Source of the DNA: an uncultured Eubacteriales bacterium
GTDB lineage: Bacteria; Bacillota; Clostridia; Oscillospirales; UBA644
Length of the DNA: 64,000 nt
NCBI GenBank assembly: GCA_934438175.1
Contig: CAKSBH010000004.1
Coordinates: 1 to 64,000 of the forward strand
Direction of reading: 5' to 3'
Below the pieces are notes generated by a model. The model saw only the letters and a list, made by a program, of their open reading frames with translations, was not told where the DNA came from and did no database searches. Shown piece by piece: positions 1 through 8,340 of this stretch (positions are counted from its first letter, which is position 1; each line of letters starts with the position of its first letter). Both the position numbers and the translations under genes were made by a program.

Positions 1-20
1 TGGGTTTATGCGGGTTCCGT

Positions 21-77
21 TGGCGGAGAGGATGGGATTCGAACCCATGTGCGATTGCTCGCAAACTGATTTCGAGT
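21..77 (-). pseudogene. 3' half of a disrupted tRNA-Ser(CGA)
   Basis: Read on the minus strand, this runs from the anticodon loop CTCGAAA through one side of the anticodon stem, a long class II variable arm (GCGA...TCGC), a perfect T arm around TTCGAAT, acceptor strand CCTCTCC, discriminator G and encoded CCA. Nothing upstream of the loop (coordinates above 78) can form a tRNA 5' half. It is therefore a severed 3' half that forms the outer side of the left attachment site. Confidence 0.85.
69..77. other. left attachment core (att)
   Basis: ATTTCGAGT is identical to 19481-19489 and covers the anticodon loop of the severed tRNA-Ser. Sequence outside it is tRNA and sequence inside it is element DNA. 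Confidence 0.7.
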
Positions 78-205
78 TTTATGGGTTAATGGCAGTTTAG
101 TGATTTTTGAAGGCTGTTTTGGGTGGCTTTGTATTCGCCGAAAATGCTTGCTATGAAAGGCTTTTTGGGCGGTTGCACCGCTAAAATTCCGATAAATACA
201 GGAAA

Positions 206-276
206 GTTCGAATAACGGCATTTTCGCTGTTTTCGGAAAGAACAGTCACTATTTTGGAAAGAACTGCGGAAAGAAC
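206..276. repeat. GGAAAGAAC repeats near the left end
   Basis: GGAAAGAAC occurs at 235-243, 256-264 and 268-276, and GTTCGAATAAC at 206-216. The same motifs recur near the right end (19094-19102, 19147-19155 inverted, 19375-19383, 19388-19396; GTTCGAATAAC at 19114-19124). The closely spaced pair 256/268 has the same orientation as the pair 19375/19388. Location and repetition suggest arm-type binding sites for the integrase or an excisionase. That role is inferred. Confidence 0.5.
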
Positions 277-349
277 AGAATAAACGCATTAACAACGGCA
301 ATACACGGGAAAACCCACACCGACTAAAATATTTACGAGGTGTATTGCT

Positions 350-937
350 ATGGATGAAACCGCAATCAATTGGGATTCAATCCCCGATATTATTACCAAA
401 GACCAACTCTATCAAATCTGCCACATCAGCAAATCAACAGCGTTGTATCTGCTTCGCAGCGGAAAGATACCGTGCGAATACACGGGCAAGAAAACTCGCT
501 GTTACAAAATCAAAAAGGCCGATGTCATTACATATCTTGAAAAGAGAAAAGTATTTCCCGAATCCTATTCCGCACCGGCAGGTTGGTACAAGGGGAATTA
601 TACCGTCAAAATGAGTGCCGAAGTACCTGAACAGACTCTTGAAAATATGAAGCTGTATTACACGGAACTGTTTGCACAGTATCCCGATGTGCTGACTGCG
701 ACCGACATTTCAAAAGTAATCGATTACGGTACAACGTCAATAAATGATTGGTGCAGGAAAGGATATCTTAAAGCGTTCAAGAGGAACAATATGAATCACA
801 TTCCTAAAGTCTATTTAATCGAATTCTGCTGCTCGAAATACTTTCGCACCATCACCCGCAAATCCGATTGGCATATCCGTGTGCTTCAAGAATTCCCTCG
901 TTGGCAAGTGATACGAGGATTGAAAACAAAAGAGTGA
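350..937 (+). CDS. double HTH (excisionase-like) DNA-binding protein
   Basis: This 195-aa protein has two helix-turn-helix segments of the MerR/excisionase type. The first (about residues 16-65) contains ITKDQLYQICHISKSTALYLL followed by a basic wing. The second (about 110-150) contains LTATDISKVIDYGTTSINDW. A GAGGTG ribosome site lies upstream of the ATG. It is the first gene inside the left end of the element and faces inward. It probably regulates excision or element genes. No enzymatic domain is visible. A hairpin with a TTCG-type loop at 952-967 follows. Confidence 0.6.
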   Translation: MDETAINWDSIPDIITKDQLYQICHISKSTALYLLRSGKIPCEYTGKKTRCYKIKKADVITYLEKRKVFPESYSAPAGWYKGNYTVKMSAEVPEQTLENMKLYYTELFAQYPDVLTATDISKVIDYGTTSINDWCRKGYLKAFKRNNMNHIPKVYLIEFCCSKYFRTITRKSDWHIRVLQEFPRWQVIRGLKTKE

Positions 938-951
938 ATATTCGCTGAATT

Positions 952-967
952 TTCACTTCGGAGTGAA
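952..967 (+). terminator. hairpin after the double-HTH gene
   Basis: Stem TTCACT/AGTGAA with loop TCGG, followed by TTTTC. It lies 15 bp after the stop codon at 937. Confidence 0.5.
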
Positions 968-1083
968 TTTTCATTGAATATTTGCTATGTTCGCCGTAAA
1001 AAGTGGCACATGTTTGGAAATACTCACTGTGATTTTTGGCACGAGCATAAGTTGCAAATTTACAAATCGCACATTCGAAAAAG

Positions 1084-1124
1084 AAAACCTCTTTTGATAC
1101 AATTTAAGCATCAAAGGAGGTTTT
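1084..1124 (+). promoter_or_regulatory. hairpin sequestering the tnpV ribosome site
   Basis: The arms at 1084-1098 and 1110-1124 are complementary at 14 of 15 positions. The downstream arm contains the AAAGGAGG ribosome site of tnpV, and a T-run follows it. In RNA the stem could hide the ribosome site or terminate upstream transcription. Confidence 0.6.
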
Positions 1125-1128
1125 TACT

Positions 1129-1506
1129 ATGACTGACACATTATTTGAACAACTCGGCGGTACTTATACACAGGTTGGCGACTATCTCTTGCCTGACTTG
1201 ACATTACCGGCTGAAACACAAACGGGTAATATCGGCGTGTGGGCATTAAGGCGCAAACGATATTTGAAGCAACATCATAAGGCGCTGTACTATAATTTGC
1301 TCACTTCCGGCAAACTCCATTCTCACCTCGCCGACATCGAAGAACAGGCACAACAACTTTTTCTCCGGCTGGTAAATGAATACGCCGAAAAGGAAGACAT
1401 CAACGAACAACTCAAAGCAGCCGACCCAATGGCGTGGGTGAGGAGAATGAACAATAACCGCAATCGTGCAATGGAAGTTGTGAATAGCGAGGTGATTTTT
1501 GTATGA
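1129..1506 (+). CDS. tnpV: TnpV-family transposon-associated protein
   Basis: This 125-aa protein has the TnpV hallmark segments: YTQVGDYLLPDLTLP near the N-terminus, a central YLKQHHKALYYNLLTSGKL, and MAWVRRMNNNRNRAMEVV at the C-terminus. TnpV proteins are common accessory genes of mobilizable elements in Firmicutes, and their function is unknown. The ATG is preceded by AAAGGAGG, which is buried in a strong hairpin. The stop codon overlaps the ATG of the next tiny reading frame (ATGA), so the two were translationally coupled before the second was broken. Confidence 0.75.
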   Translation: MTDTLFEQLGGTYTQVGDYLLPDLTLPAETQTGNIGVWALRRKRYLKQHHKALYYNLLTSGKLHSHLADIEEQAQQLFLRLVNEYAEKEDINEQLKAADPMAWVRRMNNNRNRAMEVVNSEVIFV

Positions 1507-1649
1507 GAAAATAAAAATACTATCTGCACTTAACCTACGCCGAACATCGCTTTATCTCTCAATTACTGCTCAATTTTCAAAATAAACTTATATCCCAGGA
1601 CAGATACACCGACGGCGTCGAAGAACTTATAATCAAATACACAAAATGA
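1503..1649 (+). pseudogene. broken small protein downstream of tnpV
   Basis: A 48-codon frame starts at the ATG overlapping the tnpV stop. It carries an in-frame TAA as codon 4 (1512-1514) and then stays open to TGA at 1647. The body includes YLHLTYAEHRFISQLL and RYTDGVEELIIKYTK, which resembles the small companion protein often found after TnpV. The early nonsense codon makes it a pseudogene unless an internal non-ATG start is used. No good internal ribosome site is visible. Confidence 0.55.
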
Positions 1650-1694
1650 CAACAAGCACGAGAGCCAACCACTCGTGCCTGTTATTGTTAAAGA

Positions 1695-4445
1695 TTATAT
1701 TATGGCAATAACCTCGCCGTAAGCAAATAGTGTATCGTATTCTTTTACTTCTATCGGAGCATATTTGTCATTATATGAACAAAGTAGCGTCTTTCCATTA
1801 TCATAAGAAAGGTATTTACAATATACCTTATCATTGAGAAAAAATGCACCAACTTTTCCTTCGTCAACAACACTTTGGCGTTTAATAAGAACAACGCTCT
1901 TATCCTTAATGTTTGGTTCCATACTATCACCAGATATTTTCAAAGCGAAGTCACAAAGTAAATTTTCTGTTTCATATTCCTCAAACGGAATTCCATCAAA
2001 GTTCTCGTTACCAACACCAGCAGATAATGGCAAGTCGTATAGAGGAACAATACGTTTAACTACTGTTTTGCTAATCTCAAACGAATCATTTTCAGGGATG
2101 TCTTTCACCCATAATTTAATTTTGTTAATTGAATTCGGTTCTTCTTGTAAGTAGGCTATCATATGATAAGGATTTAGCAGATACATAAAACATAAAACAT
2201 TTTTAGCTGTCTTTTGTTTTTCTGTTTCCGATATAAACTCATAAAAATTGTTTCCATCATGAATACTGTATACTTGCTCTTCATAATGGCTTTCACCATG
2301 CAATACTAATCGATACATTAGGTTTTCGAAGTATGTAGAGTGTTTACCAAGTGCCTTTAATACATTTTTGTCACACGAAACTTTTTCAATATTCTTTTGG
2401 TAATTAAATGTGGAAAATGCCTCTAATACTCTACGCATAATATTACCTATTGTAGCACTATCGTTATTAGAGTCCCCATTAGCATAGTGATAAATCTTTT
2501 TGATTAAGGCACTATATTCGTTGTGATTTTTTATCAATTGCTTTAACAGTAAATTATTCAACTCCAAAACGATATAAGAAGACGGAGTGATTCCGGCAAG
2601 TCCTTTGGTGGACTGACAGATTTCATCCATAGCTTTTCTTAAGTTAAATATAGTTTCAAGATCGTGTGATAATATTAAAACCTTACTTTTGGGGTTGCCG
2701 TTTATAATACGGTTTACTTGAAGACGCAAAAAAGATGCAATACCTACTTTGTTTTCAAAATCAAAACTTGAAATCGGATCATCAACAACAATAAATGCTT
2801 CGTTTTGATACAGTCTTGATATTTCTTGATTAGCTAGAATTTGAGTAAAGAAATAACATAAAGCTATAATATTGCGCTCACCTAAAGACACATTCTTTGG
2901 CTTTACATTTTTTCCGTTTGATTTTAAATAGTATTTATCATTTTTAAGTTCAATGGACAAGCGCCCGTGAGAAAAAAACACATAATCTAATGCATTATTT
3001 ATGTTGTTAATCGCTAATCCAATATCCGATTTTCGTTGTTCAAGATTGCATAGAGTCTCTTGCGCGTCTTTTAAAGCCTTCTGTTTTTTCGAAAGCTTTT
3101 CTGCCATTTTCTTTTTTTCTTCTGTTTGCTTTAGGTAATCTTTATAAACCTGAGATGTTTGAAGATGAGCTATCAATTTATTAATTGATATAAGCTCTTT
3201 TACAAGCGAGCCTTTTTTGCTTGCAGCTATATTGAATTCTTTTCTTTTATCCTCAAGTTTTTTAAGCAATTCATTTAGATGTGTAATTGCAGCAGATAAG
3301 TCTTGGTTTGACAATTGCATAGGTGTATAAACATTGTTTAATTTCGTTTCAATTGCAGTCTTGTAACTTTCGATTGCTGTTTGACATGCTTTTAGCTGAA
3401 CAACAATACTTTTAAATAATTTAGGATCTAATTCCTCGTATGATGTCAGATCTATACTCAAATTCGGAATAGATATAGCTTTTAATGCAGCTTTATGCGC
3501 ATCTACTTCTTTGTTAAGTACCTTATCAATACTGTCAATCAAACCTTGTTTATAAGCTTTACTTACTTCTTGATAGCAGTATGGACACACGGAAGTTTCT
3601 TTTGAACTGAATTTGTGACGAGCATTTTCCACAGTAGCTTGTCCACCATTTTGGATAGTGGCTAAAATCATTTTTTCTCTATCGCTTAAGATAGGTTCTT
3701 CAAGTTTAGTAGATAAAACTTCAAGAACAGACTGCTCCCATTTATTGTCGAAAATAAAAAGACTTATTTCATCCGGATAAGCAGTAGTAATGTCCGACAC
3801 TTTATCTAACAACGCTTGCGTGTCATCAAATTTTTTCTGTAACTCAGCAGAAGTGAGTCTTGTTGATAAACTACAAATCTCTGTAATTACATCATCTGTT
3901 ACAGAAGAATTACGGCGATTATTCTTTATTTTGGAATCTACTTCAGCCCAACCGCCAGGCTGTTTTAGAATAGAACCTAATCTTATCCAGTGGTACTTTG
4001 GATTGAGAGGGTTTTTATAATCTAAGTATTTATCATATTCGTTTTGGATAGCTTCGAGTTCTGCTTGAAGAGTTGTAACTTCTGCAAGCTTTTTATCTAT
4101 CTCCGTTTGCACATTGACTTGTCCACCTAACAGAATTATTGTGCCAAGTCCATCGTCATCTATCTTTACATTTTCGTCGATGTATTTTTCGTTAAATACA
4201 AACAACTTGGAATCTTCGGAAAGAGTAATTGATTGGTTTTCTGCATTTATTAAAGATGCTGTCAAATCAGTTGGAAAAGTATTATTAGCAATAGAAGATA
4301 ATCCTTCTGAAATGGTGCTTTTTCCACTTCCGTTCTTTCCATATACAATGGAAATTCTATCATTAGAGTTCGGGAAAAGAATAAGGTTTGCTTCGTCATT
4401 GAAACATCTACCGTGTATTTTCAAACCTTTAACATTTTCCAACAT
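1695..4445 (-). CDS. zinc-hook AAA ATPase fused to a C-terminal S24 (LexA-like) domain
   Basis: The chosen ATG (4443-4445) has AGAGAGGTG seven bases upstream. Open frame continues upstream to 4598 but has no ribosome site. In the 916-aa protein: P-loop GKNGSGKST at 36-44; long coiled coils with a Rad50-type zinc hook CPYC near 287; a signature-like SLGERN region; Walker B IVVDDPISSFD near 550; and LILSHD. This is the AAA_13/RloC-PrrC-like layout. From about residue 800 it has an S24 autoprotease domain: possible cleavage site AG in LSAGVG (near 807), Ser in SGDSMEPN (near 838) and Lys in VYCKYL (near 876). It is the last gene of the defence operon. It may be a DNA-damage-responsive effector ATPase. 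An R-x3-E pair near 668 resembles the PrrC anticodon-nuclease residues, but this is weak. Confidence 0.8.
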   Translation of the reverse strand: MLENVKGLKIHGRCFNDEANLILFPNSNDRISIVYGKNGSGKSTISEGLSSIANNTFPTDLTASLINAENQSITLSEDSKLFVFNEKYIDENVKIDDDGLGTIILLGGQVNVQTEIDKKLAEVTTLQAELEAIQNEYDKYLDYKNPLNPKYHWIRLGSILKQPGGWAEVDSKIKNNRRNSSVTDDVITEICSLSTRLTSAELQKKFDDTQALLDKVSDITTAYPDEISLFIFDNKWEQSVLEVLSTKLEEPILSDREKMILATIQNGGQATVENARHKFSSKETSVCPYCYQEVSKAYKQGLIDSIDKVLNKEVDAHKAALKAISIPNLSIDLTSYEELDPKLFKSIVVQLKACQTAIESYKTAIETKLNNVYTPMQLSNQDLSAAITHLNELLKKLEDKRKEFNIAASKKGSLVKELISINKLIAHLQTSQVYKDYLKQTEEKKKMAEKLSKKQKALKDAQETLCNLEQRKSDIGLAINNINNALDYVFFSHGRLSIELKNDKYYLKSNGKNVKPKNVSLGERNIIALCYFFTQILANQEISRLYQNEAFIVVDDPISSFDFENKVGIASFLRLQVNRIINGNPKSKVLILSHDLETIFNLRKAMDEICQSTKGLAGITPSSYIVLELNNLLLKQLIKNHNEYSALIKKIYHYANGDSNNDSATIGNIMRRVLEAFSTFNYQKNIEKVSCDKNVLKALGKHSTYFENLMYRLVLHGESHYEEQVYSIHDGNNFYEFISETEKQKTAKNVLCFMYLLNPYHMIAYLQEEPNSINKIKLWVKDIPENDSFEISKTVVKRIVPLYDLPLSAGVGNENFDGIPFEEYETENLLCDFALKISGDSMEPNIKDKSVVLIKRQSVVDEGKVGAFFLNDKVYCKYLSYDNGKTLLCSYNDKYAPIEVKEYDTLFAYGEVIAII

Positions 4446-4639
4446 AAATTTCACCTCTCTTGGATTAACCATATTAAACGATTTTTGTTTCTCTTCAAAT
4501 AACGAAGAAAGTTTATTTCTGATTTCAGTATCGCTCGGGACTTTTCTGACCCCGTATCCCATAATGCGCCCATCGGCGTGATGACGTAAATGAGGCAATA
4601 TAAATTCGTAAACAAATCAGTTGCGAACTCATATTTTCC

Positions 4640-4654
4640 TCTGCTTAGCAGAGC
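4640..4654. repeat. small palindrome
   Basis: CTCTGC-TTA-GCAGAG is a perfect 6-bp stem in the gap between the ATPase gene and the decayed frame. It has no T-run, and its role is unknown. Confidence 0.3.
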
Positions 4655-4692
4655 ACCTCAGAGACACCCATTCATAATGTTGATTGCAAAAT

Positions 4693-4932
4693 TCACAAGC
4701 TGTATGTCTGAGTATGATTCTTGATGATAACAAAACATGGAGCATTATCAGCCTATTTAATATCTAAGTACCCTAGCTCTCTCAGTTCTCTAAGGATACC
4801 ACGAAGCTCTGAATCTTCTTTTGATGAAATGCCGTCAAATTTTTTGCAAAGCATTTCAGAAGGATTTTCTGCGTTTAAAATCTAAGCAAGAAGTCGTTCT
4901 GAGTTTATAGGTAGTCTTTTAAAATCTGTCAT
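4693..4932 (-). pseudogene. decayed winged-helix-like gene fragment
   Basis: From an ATG at 4932 an 80-codon frame reads MTDFKRLPINSERLLA, then a stop (TAG, 4882-4884), and continues in frame through SELRGILRELRELGYLDIK to a second stop (TAG, 4753-4755). It goes on to a third at 4693-4695. Sense-like sequence on both sides of each stop indicates a real protein start damaged by point mutations. The helical segment followed by a short strand suggests a small winged helix. The rest of the gene is absent. It lies between the type IIG gene and the ATPase gene, in the same direction. Confidence 0.5.
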
Positions 4933-4947
4933 TTTGTTTCAGCTCAT

Positions 4948-7900
4948 TTATTTGGATTCGGATATTTTAAGATACAAGCTATTAAGCTGTTTCACTATTT
5001 TCAACATTTCCTTTTCATCATCATATTTTTGGTGTGCTTCTTGAGATAAGAGGGATATCTTTTTGTGAAGAGGATTATCTTTATCATATTTAGGAATATA
5101 AATGCGAGGACGTATAGGGAAAGATCTTGAATCTGAGGAATTTATAACATATTGGAATGCGACGGGTGTATTCATTATTCCACAAATAAAATGTGCTTCT
5201 TCTAGAGTAATAAAACGCCCCTCGGTATCTTCACATATTGAAACAGCGTGATTTTGGAATAGTGGTCTCTTTTTTCCACCCCAAGATGTGTTAATTGAAG
5301 AAACAACAGCTGCACCCCATCTGGTATTATCTCTAAACACCACATAATTCTCGGCAAAGCTATATGCCCCGACACGTGCAAGTTTGTAATACTCTCCCTC
5401 TTTGCCAATTATTCTTTCATTATAGGTAGTCTGAGCAAGAATCAGATCTTTGTGCTTTTGATAAAACGCTGCCAACTTGGGTGCTGTACGAACAAGCTCG
5501 TCGAGTTTTATCGGCACTCGTGTGTTTCGTTCATCATAAGGGAAAGGAACAATATACCCGGAGAACTCTATATGGAAAGGATATATATCCACACCTTTTA
5601 TAAGTGGGTGTAAATATTTTGTTTCCAACAATTCTACAGTTTGCGGGATATGGTATTTAGCTTTTTTGATTTGTATATTTTTCAGACTTGTGCAAGAGTG
5701 TGTGGCCGGCAAGCCTGATTCCTCAAATATCATCATTTCCTGCGGGTAGAACTCAATGCCTTCTCTGCCTATGTATTGCGATTCGCCAGCTACGGACATA
5801 AATTCGTTAAGTTGCTGTCTTGAATCAACATAAGCAAAAAAGTTTTTTGTCCTATGACAAGTGGCTGCAATTCCTCTATGCACATCAAAATATTCATCTA
5901 ATGAAAGAGTTTCGCAATTATCATAATTCTTTCGCTTCTTTAATACAAACCAATCAACGTCAACCCCATTTTTGTAATCAACAGGTTCTTTTGTCATATA
6001 AAATGTCAAAAATTTTTGAGTGACTGGTTTAAACGGATGTCCTGCCTTTGTCCAGTTTGTAAACTTCTTAAAATAAAGTCGTGAATCATCGGAAAGATAC
6101 ATATTTCTGAAGCCTTCATAAGACTGCTGGGAGATAAGAGGTTCGGGCATTAGAAATCCTAATATTCCTGAGTCGGTTAGCCAGTTTTCTGCCACTACAT
6201 TCGAAATGAGTGCGCAAATGTTTAGGTTAATACCGCCTGTAACTTTGTCCCCAGAAAATAGTTTTCTAGAGATGCAAAGAGACTTAATTTTGTCACGATA
6301 CCCCGAAGGTAGGCTTTTCCAATCAACCCATGGTGGATTTCCAACTATAATATCAAACTTTCCTAAATTAGCCGTTGTTAAATAGTTTGTAATAATTCTG
6401 GCCCAAATACCATCCCACTTTCTCCGCTCTAAATCTACTAATGCATCGGAAAGCTTATGAAGTTCTTCCTTGATTTTTTTGGTGAGTTCATTTGGGTTCA
6501 CAAGTTCTGCTAAACAATTATAAGTACCTTCTACATCCAAAGCTTTAATGTATAGCTCAATCTTAGTCATTGCCTTGGAAAACTTGGGGGGGTCTTGCAC
6601 CATACATGCCGGAACTAAAATATTTATGGGAGATACTAGTGTATTAATAGAATACTCCAAACAATCAATCCCATCATATTTACGCTTTTTAGGAACGTAT
6701 GAAGAGTCGCCAAGATATATGGGTATTTCCAATTCTTCTTGAGATTCGAGCAAATGAGAAATGTTTATAAAATAATTAACTCTAGCTGTCAAGACTGCTA
6801 CAGGATTTAAATCAATGCCTTTAACACGATTTAATACTTCGTGTAGCTGTTTTTCTTTTGATCCTCCCTTTGTTTCCTCAAGCACTTTATCAATCATAAC
6901 TGTGATAAAAGTTCCTGATCCGCAGCAAGGATCTAAGCCTTTCCAGTTTGCTGTATCTGATAATCTAAGTGCTTCATCGACAACCTGCTTTGCAAGCCAT
7001 TGTTTAGTATAATATTCGCCCAGAGCATGACGCACAGCAGGCGGCATCATCCCTTGATACAATTCTTTAAAAAAATCATTAGAATTCTTCTGCGTATTTA
7101 ATACAGCCTTGTCAGAATATCTGCTTAAGACTTTAAATACATCGGCAATGCTTTTTGAAATATCGATAGACCACTGTTCTTTTGCGGCATACCAAGAGAA
7201 AAAATCCCCCTCCAACAAATTAGTAATGCCGTAATCCCTGAAAATTGCTCCCTCCTCAAGCAAGGCAAGCTGATATCGCAAGGCTTCACTATCACAATCT
7301 ACTAATGTTTCAAAATCAATCAGTGATTCATTATATCTAACTATACTTAAAATCCTATAAGCGACAATTTTTACAATTATTGCGTAGGCGGTTTGAAGTG
7401 CAAAAAGAGCAGTATATTCTTCATCGTTTTTCGAGAATGACACTCCGATTAACTTTTCAAGTGAAGTCTTTCTGTCAATAATTGCTTGCTGTTTAGAGAC
7501 ATCATCGTGAGCTAAATTAAACAGTTCTTTCCACTCATTAAACAGCATTTGAGTTTTAGGTGTAATGGAGTTCGATAAATTATCATATAAAACTTTTACT
7601 AATGCAAATGCAATTCCATTATTTTCCGGAGGATTACAAAAATTCTCAACAATATTTTTAGAGGTTAGTGCTGTTAATTTTAATCTGATTATGGATTGCA
7701 CTAATCTGTCTAATTGTTCAAACGAGAGTTCATAGAAACTTTCTATGGTTATTCCTTTTTCATTTTTAACTACAAAACACCCTTTTGTTCCATCAGTTAC
7801 AAATCCTACTGATTCCCCTTCAAAATCAAGCCCTACAAGATAATTAGAAATTTGATTAACTGCTCTATCTATTTGTTCTTCACTTGAAAGTGTGGAAGGC

Positions 7901-8211
7901 TGTTTGAATTCTATTACCAGAGCACCAATAGCAGTGTCTGCTCTGCCTTTGGTTACGTGACGCTTTGTTGATACTGCAGCTTCTTTTACGGGATTGTATT
8001 CAAAGCCAAGCGGTTCAAATACATCACGAAAGAAGGCAAAAAGCTCGCAGTCGAAATAACTCTCGATAGTTGCTTCATTAGGTGCCGTTTTTGCCTTGTT
8101 TGAAATTCTACGACACATATCTTTGAGAAGAGCTTTATATTCTTTTGAATTAACGATAGCAATATATTGTTTTTGTTTCAATACATTCATATATTGTTTG
8201 CTTTCAGCCAT
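4948..8211 (-). CDS. type IIG restriction-modification enzyme
   Basis: This 1087-aa single-chain endonuclease-methyltransferase has an N-terminal PD-(D/E)xK-like nuclease with GRADTAIGALVIEFKQP near residues 85-102. A helical linker follows, then a gamma-class adenine methyltransferase with GEYYTKQWLA (about 400), the AdoMet motif LDPCCGSGTF (about 427) and catalytic NPPW (about 624). The C-terminal part (about 750-1060) should be the target-recognition domain. Length and order match the Eco57I/type IIG family. AAGGAG lies upstream of the ATG. One protein provides both host-DNA protection and cleavage. The recognition site cannot be read from sequence. Confidence 0.85.
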   Translation of the reverse strand: MAESKQYMNVLKQKQYIAIVNSKEYKALLKDMCRRISNKAKTAPNEATIESYFDCELFAFFRDVFEPLGFEYNPVKEAAVSTKRHVTKGRADTAIGALVIEFKQPSTLSSEEQIDRAVNQISNYLVGLDFEGESVGFVTDGTKGCFVVKNEKGITIESFYELSFEQLDRLVQSIIRLKLTALTSKNIVENFCNPPENNGIAFALVKVLYDNLSNSITPKTQMLFNEWKELFNLAHDDVSKQQAIIDRKTSLEKLIGVSFSKNDEEYTALFALQTAYAIIVKIVAYRILSIVRYNESLIDFETLVDCDSEALRYQLALLEEGAIFRDYGITNLLEGDFFSWYAAKEQWSIDISKSIADVFKVLSRYSDKAVLNTQKNSNDFFKELYQGMMPPAVRHALGEYYTKQWLAKQVVDEALRLSDTANWKGLDPCCGSGTFITVMIDKVLEETKGGSKEKQLHEVLNRVKGIDLNPVAVLTARVNYFINISHLLESQEELEIPIYLGDSSYVPKKRKYDGIDCLEYSINTLVSPINILVPACMVQDPPKFSKAMTKIELYIKALDVEGTYNCLAELVNPNELTKKIKEELHKLSDALVDLERRKWDGIWARIITNYLTTANLGKFDIIVGNPPWVDWKSLPSGYRDKIKSLCISRKLFSGDKVTGGINLNICALISNVVAENWLTDSGILGFLMPEPLISQQSYEGFRNMYLSDDSRLYFKKFTNWTKAGHPFKPVTQKFLTFYMTKEPVDYKNGVDVDWFVLKKRKNYDNCETLSLDEYFDVHRGIAATCHRTKNFFAYVDSRQQLNEFMSVAGESQYIGREGIEFYPQEMMIFEESGLPATHSCTSLKNIQIKKAKYHIPQTVELLETKYLHPLIKGVDIYPFHIEFSGYIVPFPYDERNTRVPIKLDELVRTAPKLAAFYQKHKDLILAQTTYNERIIGKEGEYYKLARVGAYSFAENYVVFRDNTRWGAAVVSSINTSWGGKKRPLFQNHAVSICEDTEGRFITLEEAHFICGIMNTPVAFQYVINSSDSRSFPIRPRIYIPKYDKDNPLHKKISLLSQEAHQKYDDEKEMLKIVKQLNSLYLKISESK

Positions 8212-8340
8212 ATTAATTCTCCTTATATCCTACTAACACTGAGGTGTTATATATCTACAAAATTCGCACTAATGTTGCAATTGAATTTTGACTTGAGAAA
8301 ATGGTATGTTCTAATGATAATCGATTATATAGATGCGTTT

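Noticed and set aside
4446..4598. N-terminal extension of the ATPase-S24 protein by 51 residues
   Set aside because: It begins with TTG without a ribosome site, while the ATG at 4445 has AGAGAGGTG at proper distance just before the P-loop domain.
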